NCBI GenBank assembly: GCA_910586555.1
Contig: CAJUJY010000103.1
Location: 1-6,412, forward strand
Source: an uncultured Lachnospiraceae bacterium
Lineage (GTDB): Bacteria; Bacillota; Clostridia; Lachnospirales; Lachnospiraceae
DNA: 6,412 nt
Direction: 5' to 3'
Under the pieces are notes generated by a model, which made no database searches, had not been told where the DNA came from, and worked only from the letters and a program-made list of their open reading frames with translations. Positions 1 to 5,384 of the stretch are shown piece after piece. Each line of letters opens with the position of its first letter. The first letter of the stretch is position 1. Both the position numbers and the translations under genes were made by a program.

Positions 1-255
1 GACCAGGTTTAAACGCCGGCGGCCCCGTACAGTTGCCTTTTAGGATTACATTTGGTCTTTGCCAGGTAATATACGTTTTGGCAGCTTATAGGAATATTTC
101 CTGTGTATTTCCTTGGTTTAATTGCGTTGTATTGCATTTGCACATGTAATAGTGCTTAATAATGGTGCAAAAGTACCTTTTATATGGGATATAAAATTTT
201 ATTAAAAAGTTAAAATACAAGCAGGAAAACTTTTAATTCCCAATGGAACGTAGCA
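1..255. other. non-coding stretch, AT-rich with small dyads
   Basis: I see no convincing gene here. The first 30 bases are locally GC-rich (GCCGGCGGCCCC), unlike the AT-rich DNA that follows. Two small dyads are present: TTTGCAC at 137-143 with GTGCAAA at 165-171, and an AT-only perfect hairpin TTTTATAT / ATATAAAA at 178-185 and 189-196 with a GGG loop. Both are too weak to call a terminator. The stretch lies downstream of the minus-strand ABC-F/kinase operon. It may be the flank of a further element or gene outside the window. Confidence 0.4.
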
Positions 256-406
256 ACATGCAGACAGTTTTATATATTTTCTGTAAAAGGCACTATAACG
301 CCGCCAGTGCTTGGGTCTGGTAGTTTCACAGACCCTATGCACTGCTGTGTGCGTTATTGTAGTGGGAACGTGCCTGCTACAGAAAATATATAAAACTGCT
401 GCATGT
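256..406. repeat. large imperfect inverted repeat / long hairpin (MITE-like or structured RNA)
   Basis: The two halves fold onto each other almost throughout. From outside in, 256-263 (ACATGCAG) pairs with 399-406. After a one-base bulge (A264), 265-285 pairs perfectly over 21 bp with 378-398. Then 288-293 (AGGCAC) pairs with 370-375, 296-301 (TAACGC) with 351-356, 305-310 (CAGTGC) with 339-344, and 313-319 (GGGTCTG) with 329-335, leaving a 9-base loop at 320-328. The element is about 151 bp with an asymmetric bulge at 357-369. It starts about 94 bp past the kinase stop codon. It could be a miniature inverted-repeat element or a folded RNA, possibly ending the operon transcript. There is no U-tract typical of a simple terminator. 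The structure is directly visible; the nature of the element is not. Confidence 0.75.
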
Positions 407-499
407 ACACAACCTTTAGTATATACACAACCCCAATGCAGGATAACTATAAATTATCTGTTATTATTTTACAAATTTACGAAACGGACGTGCTGTTTT

Positions 500-1345
500 T
501 TATAACTTCTGCACCAGTGTTTCTATTTTATATTCTTTACTTGGAATTACAACTGCATGGTTTCCTATTATTTTGTTAATAATACCCAGTTCAAGTTCCT
601 GGCGTCTTTCCAGGTGGCAGACCAGTATATCCATACTATTATTTTCTGCACATTTTTCTTTATTATAATGGCTTTTTACATAAGGTGAACTTTCTAAATA
701 CTGCACCATTAACGGAAACCATAATTCATTTCCATTCCCGTCTGTCCTCTCTTTCCTTATATTGAGTATTGTCTGCCTGGCATCAGCCACATAAATATAT
801 AACATTAAAAAATCTTTATCCTCCAGTACTGCAAATATATCCCTGTAAAATTCTATTATTTCATTATCTGGCATCTGGTAAAAAAGCATAAGGCACTCTA
901 TTATATTCTGGAAAAATGAACATTCAAATATATTTCCAGTATCATTAAATGTTTTGTATCTTTTTAAAATAATATCCTTAAAATCCTTGTATGGAAGGTT
1001 TCCATTGTATATTTCATATTGTCCCATATATTTATGAAAACCTTCTGTATCTGTTAAAATATGTGTATAATCTGTAATTATTCTGCCATCTTCTTTTATA
1101 GTATGCTGTTTTAATTCATTATATAACCCAGGATATTTAAGGCATGTGTCCTTATATTGTTCCTCTGTCATATAACTGCACCATGCAAGTTCTACTGGTG
1201 AAATATCCCCTTCGTAATATACTTTGTACTGTGGCATATGCTTATGGAGATTATTAAGAAGTGTGCTTTTTCCCGCACCCTGGATTCCTTCTATAAATAT
1301 ATTTTTCATAAATGGCCTGCTTTCTTCTATTTTTACATTTTTCAC
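500..1345 (-). CDS. P-loop nucleoside/nucleotide-kinase-like protein, substrate unknown
   Basis: This is a 281-residue protein if it starts at the GTG at 1345, which overlaps the ABC-F stop by four bases (GTGA). It has a Walker A motif GIQGAGKST at residues 20-28 directly after a beta strand (KNIFIE). An acidic strand end EGD lies at 45-47, and an arginine-containing KERTD segment in the C-terminal half resembles the lid of thymidylate and deoxynucleoside kinases. No membrane segment or signal peptide is visible. I recognise the P-loop kinase fold but not the substrate. An in-frame ATG at 1309 (residue 13), with GCAGG six bases upstream, gives a 269-residue protein starting right before the first beta strand, which is more usual for the fold. 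The GTG start is favoured only by the overlap and the AAGGG upstream of it. Co-transcription and likely translational coupling with the ABC-F gene suggest a role in the same drug response, for example modifying a small molecule, but this is inference. Confidence 0.85.
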   Translation of the reverse strand: MKNVKIEESRPFMKNIFIEGIQGAGKSTLLNNLHKHMPQYKVYYEGDISPVELAWCSYMTEEQYKDTCLKYPGLYNELKQHTIKEDGRIITDYTHILTDTEGFHKYMGQYEIYNGNLPYKDFKDIILKRYKTFNDTGNIFECSFFQNIIECLMLFYQMPDNEIIEFYRDIFAVLEDKDFLMLYIYVADARQTILNIRKERTDGNGNELWFPLMVQYLESSPYVKSHYNKEKCAENNSMDILVCHLERRQELELGIINKIIGNHAVVIPSKEYKIETLVQKL

Positions 1346-2859
1346 ATTTCAACAACCCTTGTTGCAATTTTTTCCTGGAAACGCATATCATGTCCAACTA
1401 AAATCATAGATGGGTTAAACTCAAGTAACAATTCCTCTAACTGTATCCTTGTAAATATATCTATATAATTTAATGGTTCGTCCCATATATATAAATGTGC
1501 TGGTGTCATAAGGCTTGACGCTATAAGTACCTTCTTCTTCTGTCCTTCTGAATAATCTTCAAATGGCTTGACAAACTGTACACGTTCTAAACCAAGCTGT
1601 CTTAAAATAGCACAAAACAGGCTTTCCTCTAACCCCCTCTCTTTGCAGAAACCTTTAATTCCACCTGTAAGAAAGCTTGTATCCTGGTTAATATATGAAA
1701 TTACAAGCCCTGCACCAGTACTAAGCTGGCCGCTTTTAATAATCCCATAATCCTGTTTGTTATTTGCGCTAAGGACTGCTTTAATAAAACTTGTTTTACC
1801 ACAGCCATTTTTACCATGAAGGAATACTCTTTCACCACGCTCCAGTTTAAAATTAAAATTTTTAAATAAAGGATTATCCTCTTTATACCCAAAAGTAAAA
1901 TCCCTTGCAATAACCAGTGTTTCCTTATGGTATACAAGTGGTTTTATTTTAAGTTCCACAGGATTTTCTATATCTTTAAGCAGCCCTTCCTTTTCTTCTA
2001 TTTCTTTTTCTATCCTTTGTTCATACTGTTTTGCACGTTTCTGCATTTTTTTGGTCTTAGCACCAATATAAGCCCTTGTTCCCATTGAACGGTCATGCTC
2101 CTTTATTGGATCATATCCTATCTTAGTACTTTCATTTTTATTTGCCCACTGCCTGCACTGTTTTACAGACTTTTCTAAAGCTGCAATTTCCTGCAAGTGT
2201 TTTTTATTCTCCATTCTGGAAAAATTATCTTTCTTTGTTTTATTCTCCCACCAGCTTGAAAAATTACCACTTTGCACTTCAATAGATTTGCGGTTAAGCA
2301 CAAGTACATGGTCTGTACATGCATCAAGCAGATCCCTGTCATGTGAAACAAGTATAAACCCTTTCTTCTGGCATAAATATTTTTTAACTGTTTCCCTTGC
2401 CTCATGGTCAAGGTGGTTTGCTGGTTCATCAACAAGCAAAAAATCATTTTCCCCTGAAAAAAGAAGTGCCAGAAGTACCTTTGTACGTTCGCCATTGCTT
2501 AAAGAAGCAAATGGGCGGTATAAAACACTCGCATCAACATTTAATTTATCCAGTTCACAAATAACCCTCCATTCTTCACAGCCAGGTTTTAATTCCTCCA
2601 TAAATTCCGAAGCGCACATATTTAACATATTTTTATTTATTATATAAGGAAAATAATCCATTTTTACGGGTGTAGTAATTGTCCCCTTATATTCATGCTT
2701 TCCAAGAAGCAGATTCAGGAATGTAGTTTTTCCTTTGCCATTTCTCCCAATAAAGCCAAGCTTCCATGCAGTATCAACCGAAAATGATACATCTTCAAAA
2801 ACATTATCAAAACTTCCATCATAACAAAATGTAAGATTTGTTACATTTATCCTTGCCAT
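1342..2859 (-). CDS. ABC-F ATPase, Lsa-like antibiotic-resistance ribosomal protection protein
   Basis: This 505-residue soluble protein has two ATP-binding cassettes and no membrane domain, the ABC-F plan. NBD1 has Walker A GRNGKGKTT (38-46), signature LSNGE (120-124), Walker B LLVDEP with catalytic E145, and switch H173. A charged, coiled-coil-like interdomain linker spans about 205-300; in this family it reaches towards the ribosomal P site and peptidyl transferase centre. NBD2 has Walker A GKNGCGKTS (349-357), signature YSEGQ (436-440), Walker B WDEPLNYID (459-467, E461) and switch H490. The length (about 500) and the NBD2 motif DEPLNYID match Lsa/Vga-type resistance proteins. These dislodge or counteract lincosamides, streptogramin A and pleuromutilins on the ribosome, rather than exporting them. 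All catalytic residues are intact. The start is fixed by AAGGAGG eight bases upstream. The gene follows an attenuator leader and overlaps the kinase gene by four bases. The drug spectrum cannot be read from sequence, so no allele name is given. Confidence 0.95.
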   Translation of the reverse strand: MARINVTNLTFCYDGSFDNVFEDVSFSVDTAWKLGFIGRNGKGKTTFLNLLLGKHEYKGTITTPVKMDYFPYIINKNMLNMCASEFMEELKPGCEEWRVICELDKLNVDASVLYRPFASLSNGERTKVLLALLFSGENDFLLVDEPANHLDHEARETVKKYLCQKKGFILVSHDRDLLDACTDHVLVLNRKSIEVQSGNFSSWWENKTKKDNFSRMENKKHLQEIAALEKSVKQCRQWANKNESTKIGYDPIKEHDRSMGTRAYIGAKTKKMQKRAKQYEQRIEKEIEEKEGLLKDIENPVELKIKPLVYHKETLVIARDFTFGYKEDNPLFKNFNFKLERGERVFLHGKNGCGKTSFIKAVLSANNKQDYGIIKSGQLSTGAGLVISYINQDTSFLTGGIKGFCKERGLEESLFCAILRQLGLERVQFVKPFEDYSEGQKKKVLIASSLMTPAHLYIWDEPLNYIDIFTRIQLEELLLEFNPSMILVGHDMRFQEKIATRVVEM

Positions 2860-2867
2860 ATTTAAAA

Positions 2868-2874
2868 CCTCCTT
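2868..2874 (-). promoter_or_regulatory. ribosome binding site of the ABC-F gene
   Basis: On the minus strand this reads AAGGAGG, a full consensus Shine-Dalgarno, with an 8-base A/T-rich spacer to the ATG at 2859. It fixes the start. I see no stable hairpin sequestering it, so control is more likely at transcription termination than at this site. Confidence 0.9.
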
Positions 2875-2909
2875 AAAAACCTGTAAAAACGCCAGGCTTT
2901 TAACCTCAT

Positions 2910-3073
2910 TAAGTAAGTCCCCCCCCCGCTTCTTAAGCGGTGGGTTTGGTTTACCAGGGCTTACTTAGTCTGGCAGAAGTTCAAGCTCCTGCCAGACTGC
3001 CGCAAAGCGGCAATGGGGTTATAAGCAAGTAGCCAATGCCTGCTTGCAGGCAATGCGGATTGCGAATATCCGC
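2910..3073. repeat. cluster of five hairpins between attenuator and ABC-F gene
   Basis: Five dyads follow one another in about 165 bp. (1) An 11-bp outer stem joins 2910-2920 and 2957-2967, with one G-T pair. It encloses an inner hairpin CCGCTT-CTT-AAGCGG at 2926-2940, extended by C/G pairs around one mismatch. (2) AGTCTGGCAG at 2967-2976 pairs with CTGCCAGACT at 2989-2998, a perfect 10 bp. (3) TGCCGC-AAA-GCGGCA at 2998-3012. (4) TGCCTGC-TT-GCAGGCA at 3037-3052. (5) GCGGAT / ATCCGC at 3055-3060 and 3068-3073. The block is richer in G and C than its surroundings and contains nine consecutive C at 2919-2927. None of the hairpins has a U-tract on the minus strand. It could be an inserted palindromic element, such as an IS200/IS605-type end without its transposase, or a structured part of the ABC-F leader RNA. 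The dyads are plain to see; the identity is unresolved. Confidence 0.7.
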
Positions 3074-3096
3074 TTGACTATATGCCTGGTTTTCAC

Positions 3097-3131
3097 AAAA
3101 TAAAAAGAACCACTGTCTGCCAAGTGGTTCT
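3097..3131 (-). terminator. intrinsic terminator (attenuator) in the ABC-F leader
   Basis: On the minus strand AGAACCACT (3131-3123) pairs perfectly over 9 bp with AGTGGTTCT (3114-3106) around an 8-base loop. It is followed immediately by TTTTATTTT (3105-3097). This is a textbook rho-independent terminator, lying about 290 bases after the predicted transcription start and about 240 bases before the ABC-F start codon. No gene ends here on that strand, so it is premature and regulatory. Confidence 0.85.
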
Positions 3132-3377
3132 GGTTCTGTCTTACCTGCCTGTATAACCTGCCAGGAAAGGCTGTGCTCCCTGGATAAAAACTTTTCTGTA
3201 TGCCAGAAATACAATATTTTGCCAGGATACAGTTTTTATATGACAGGCTTTTAGATGGATAATTCCATACAAAAAAGAGAGGCAATGGGAACCATAATCC
3301 ACTTTTGGCAACATGAAATAACAGTATTCTTTTAAGGGAATCCTGCCAGTAATTATATATCATGTTTCAAAAGTAAA

Positions 3378-3389
3378 TTAAATTCTCAT
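3378..3389 (-). CDS. three-codon upstream ORF (Met-Arg-Ile), leader peptide
   Basis: On the minus strand ATG AGA ATT TAA is preceded by the purine-rich AGAGAGAGGTGGAAGG, giving a Shine-Dalgarno (GAGAGG or GGTGG) 4-7 bases before the ATG. It lies about 30 bases after the predicted transcription start and is the first translatable unit of the ABC-F transcript. Very short uORFs are known in attenuator leaders of antibiotic-resistance ABC-F genes in Firmicutes, where a drug-bound ribosome stalls on them. A ribosome on this uORF would cover the segment just downstream that otherwise forms the anti-antiterminator. The peptide is probably irrelevant as a product; its translation is the sensor. Confidence 0.65.
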   Translation of the reverse strand: MRI

Positions 3390-3428
3390 CCTTCCACCTC
3401 TCTCTGTAGTCTTTTTAAATATAACTGG

Positions 3429-3457
3429 ATTATAACATACAAAACACCAGGTTGCAA
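3429..3457 (-). promoter_or_regulatory. sigma-A-type promoter of the ABC-F/kinase operon
   Basis: On the minus strand the -35 box is TTGCAA (3457-3452). A 17-base spacer leads to a perfect TATAAT (3434-3429), preceded by TGT, which makes it an extended -10. Predicted transcription starts near 3422, so the full leader before the ABC-F start codon is about 560 nt. A near-consensus promoter behind a premature terminator suggests constitutive initiation with control at elongation. Confidence 0.8.
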
Positions 3458-3497
3458 GCGGTATTTTTCTTTAACTGCATAACTCTGAAAAGATATA

Positions 3498-3526
3498 TTG
3501 AACACTTTTATATTTTGTGTTATGCT
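3498..3526 (+). promoter_or_regulatory. sigma-A-type promoter of the glycerophosphotransferase gene
   Basis: The -35 box is TTGAAC (3498-3503), followed by a 17-base spacer and the -10 box TATGCT (3521-3526). TGT precedes the -10 box, making it an extended -10. The predicted start near 3533 leaves a leader of about 50 nt. It diverges from the ABC-F promoter, with about 40 bp between the two -35 boxes. Confidence 0.7.
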
Positions 3527-3585
3527 TTACCCACAGGTATTTATTAGTTTAAACTTACTGTATCTGGTAAGAATGGAGAATGATT

Positions 3586-4839
3586 ATGTACAAAATTACT
3601 GAATTTTTTAAATACTGGGGACAGTTATTCCTTCTGCCCCTTTACTGGCTGTCTTTTCTTTTTCCACGCAATAAAAGGATATGGCTTTTTGGCAGCACTT
3701 TTGGAAGAAGGTTTGCAGATAACCCGAAGTATTTATATTTATATATGAGCCAGCATAAACGCCAGCTTAAAATACGTCCTGTCTGGATTTCACATAATAA
3801 AGATATTGCAGGCTTCCTTAACCAGAATGATTATGAAGCATATTATTACCACTCATTAAAGGGAATTTTCTTTGCACTCAGGGGGAAAGTATATTTATTT
3901 GACAATTATTCTAAAGATATTAATTTCTGGCAAAGCGGCGGTGCATTAAAAATAAATATGTGGCATGGAATACCACTTAAAAAAATACAGGCAGATAATA
4001 TATTTGACAAGTTCCGCCACCCTGCAAATTTATTTGAGAAATTTAAAAACTTTCCAAGAAACCTGTCTGATGAAAAACCGCACCATTATGTATTAACTAC
4101 TTCAGTTTTTTTAAAAAATATATTTTCATCTGCCTTTAATACAAATAATGTACTTACATCAGGATATCCAAGGAATGATATACTGGTTAAAGAAAATATA
4201 ATTAATCTTTTATCAAAAGAAGAGAAAAAAACACTTTATAAAATAAAAAATTTTACTAAAGAAAACAAAAAAAATAAAATAGTACTTTATATGCCTACAT
4301 TCAGGGAAAGTGAACTTAGGTTTTTTGATGTAATTAATATAAATACATTCCAGGAGTTCCTAAAGAAAAACCATATATTGTTTTGCGTTAAACTGCACCC
4401 AAAGTCAAAACTTGAAGCACGTTTCAGGGATATAAAGGCAGATAATATTTTAGTTATAGATTCTGGTGCTGATCCATATATATTTTTAAAATTATCTGGA
4501 ATGTTAATAACAGATTATTCATCAATATATTTTGACTACCTGCTTTTAAACAGGCCTGTAGTATTTTTTAACTATGATTTAGAACAATACCTGGATAATT
4601 CCAGGGAATTATATTTTGATTATAATAAATTTACACCTGGTGAAAAAGTATCAAGCCAGCAGGGACTTGAAAATGCTTTATCATGCTTTATAAATAACAG
4701 CGTGGGTTATAGTAATAAATATAAAACCCAAAGAAGCATAATATCAAAAAAAGTATTTAACAGTACAGATAAAATGGCATGTCCCGTACTTATAAACGAT
4801 ATAATACACATTTTAAACCATAAAACATATAGCAGGTAA
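3586..4839 (+). CDS. CDP-glycerol glycerophosphotransferase family protein (TagB/TagF-like)
   Basis: This 417-residue enzyme matches the CDP-glycerol:poly(glycerophosphate) glycerophosphotransferase family, which moves glycerol phosphate from CDP-glycerol onto a lipid-linked acceptor or growing teichoic-acid-like chain at the inner face of the membrane. Family motifs appear in order: GSTFGRRFADNP near the N-terminus, NMWHGIPLKK with H127, YMPTFRE (237-240 PTFR), KLHPKS with H271, and LITDYSSIYFDYL with T309-S313, then RPVVFF. The two histidines and the TDYSS motif correspond to the catalytic and CDP-glycerol-binding positions of TagF-type enzymes. Residues about 14-26 are hydrophobic and fit monotopic membrane attachment. 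It is the size of single-domain members and lacks the extra domain of long TagF polymerases. Two in-frame ATGs exist at 3580 and 3586; GGAGA at 3575-3579 abuts the first but sits 6 bases before the second, so 3586 is preferred. No other teichoic acid or capsule gene is in the window, so the polymer is unknown. Confidence 0.92.
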   Translation: MYKITEFFKYWGQLFLLPLYWLSFLFPRNKRIWLFGSTFGRRFADNPKYLYLYMSQHKRQLKIRPVWISHNKDIAGFLNQNDYEAYYYHSLKGIFFALRGKVYLFDNYSKDINFWQSGGALKINMWHGIPLKKIQADNIFDKFRHPANLFEKFKNFPRNLSDEKPHHYVLTTSVFLKNIFSSAFNTNNVLTSGYPRNDILVKENIINLLSKEEKKTLYKIKNFTKENKKNKIVLYMPTFRESELRFFDVININTFQEFLKKNHILFCVKLHPKSKLEARFRDIKADNILVIDSGADPYIFLKLSGMLITDYSSIYFDYLLLNRPVVFFNYDLEQYLDNSRELYFDYNKFTPGEKVSSQQGLENALSCFINNSVGYSNKYKTQRSIISKKVFNSTDKMACPVLINDIIHILNHKTYSR

Positions 4840-4863
4840 TATTTTTACCTGCTATATGTTTTA
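4821..4863. terminator. bidirectional terminator hairpin between converging genes
   Basis: A perfect 19-bp inverted repeat joins 4821-4839 and 4845-4863 with a 5-base loop TATTT. The left arm contains the last codons and the TAA stop of the glycerophosphotransferase gene. The right arm ends in TGTTTTA on the plus strand, and the minus strand is symmetric (TGTTTTA, then ATGG). The T-stretch is partly inside the stem and the stem is AT-rich, so efficiency is uncertain. Its position 25 bp past the DUF1810 stop suits termination from both sides. Confidence 0.75.
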
Positions 4864-4888
4864 ACATTATAAAACCAGTTATTTAACC

Positions 4889-5329
4889 CTAATTCTTATA
4901 TCCCTGTTTTCTAAGTATATCTATTGTTTTTTTATCCATTTCCCCACCGTAATATTTATCAAGCACTCTCTGGAATACACTATATTCCGGCGCTGCAATA
5001 GCAAATAATGTCATGCTTGACCGTAGTTTCAGGTTATCTGGGAATCCCATTACCAATAACGGGTCTGACAAATCCAGTCCTGCCAGTGCCTCTGATATTT
5101 CAAGCAGGCGCGGGCCAAGGGTTCTATCTGCTATATATGCCTTTGCTTCTGCCAGGTTTTTAATTGCATACTCCTCTGATATCCTGCTTATCCCAAGCCC
5201 TGTTATTTGCGGGAAAATATACCATATCCAGTGCGACCTTTTCTGTCCTGCCTTTATTTCTTTTAATGCAGTATTATATGAACTGCTTTGTGCTATTATA
5301 AACCTCTCCAAAGAATTTTTATTATTCAT
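4889..5329 (-). CDS. DUF1810 family protein
   Basis: This 146-residue soluble protein is about the full length of the DUF1810 family. Diagnostic stretches are LERFIIAQ near the N-terminus, KEIKAGQKRSHWIWYIFPQ (about 24-42), GLGISRISEEYAIKN, and the family pattern of LGPRLLEI followed later by DNLKLRSSMTLFA. The family has no established biochemical function, and no catalytic motif can be assigned with confidence. The start is set by AAGGAG five bases before the ATG. It lies 55 bp downstream of the larger hypothetical gene on the same strand, with no recognisable terminator between them. A dyad TACAGCA / TGCTGTA at 5372-5378 and 5391-5397 is followed by A, not U, on the minus strand. The two are therefore probably co-transcribed. 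Confidence 0.88.
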   Translation of the reverse strand: MNNKNSLERFIIAQSSSYNTALKEIKAGQKRSHWIWYIFPQITGLGISRISEEYAIKNLAEAKAYIADRTLGPRLLEISEALAGLDLSDPLLVMGFPDNLKLRSSMTLFAIAAPEYSVFQRVLDKYYGGEMDKKTIDILRKQGYKN

Positions 5330-5384
5330 ATTTTCTCCTTAATCCGCCATATTCCTGTTATTAATATTTTTTACAGCAGTTCTT

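Larger units (their letters stand above)
3097..3422 (-). ncRNA. attenuator leader RNA of the ABC-F operon, with antiterminator and anti-antiterminator
   Basis: The predicted leader starts near 3422, seven bases past the -10 box, and if terminated ends near 3097, about 325 nt. Four segments are visible on the minus strand. Segment 1 (3374-3361, ACTTTTGAAACATG) starts three bases after the uORF stop. Segment 2 (3315-3289) begins CATGTTGCCAAAAGT. Segment 3 (3136-3118) reads GAACCAGAACCACTTGGCA and contains the whole 5' arm of the terminator. Segment 4 is the 3' arm (3114-3106). Pairing 1:2 gives 7+6 bp around a small internal loop. Pairing 2:3 gives GGTTC/GAACC, then AAGTGG/CCACTT, then TGCC/GGCA, separated by an internal loop and a two-base bulge, and excludes 3:4. 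By analogy with known ABC-F leaders, stalling on the uORF would block 1:2, allow 2:3 and give read-through. Pairings are seen directly; dynamics and ligand are inferred. Confidence 0.75.

Noticed and set aside
9..137. 42-codon minus-strand frame (starts MQYNAIKPRK, ends LYGAAGV)
   Set aside because: It has no ribosome binding site, is very short and shows no domain I recognise. It may be a remnant or chance frame, so it was not listed as a gene.
256..406. Retron msd or integron attC interpretation of the long hairpin
   Set aside because: No reverse transcriptase or integrase gene is in the window, and the arm ends do not show the attC core pattern.
311..505. 64-codon plus-strand frame
   Set aside because: It lies largely inside the long hairpin, has no Shine-Dalgarno and has low-complexity Cys/Thr-rich content, so it is a shadow of the repeat.
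2288..2647. 119-codon plus-strand frame
   Set aside because: It is antisense to the ABC-F first cassette, whose motifs are intact, so it is a shadow frame.
2910..3073. CRISPR array
   Set aside because: The dyads are unrelated to each other and there are no equal-length direct repeats with spacers.
2981..3214. 77-codon minus-strand frame
   Set aside because: It overlaps the attenuator terminator and the hairpin cluster, has no Shine-Dalgarno, and is not protein-like.
3019..3363. 114-codon minus-strand frame in the ABC-F leader
   Set aside because: Its ATG lies in attenuator segment 1 without a Shine-Dalgarno, it runs through the terminator and hairpins, and its composition is not protein-like. 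The RNA structure explains this region better.
5013..5342. 109-codon plus-strand frame
   Set aside because: It is antisense to the DUF1810 gene, which has a good Shine-Dalgarno and family motifs.
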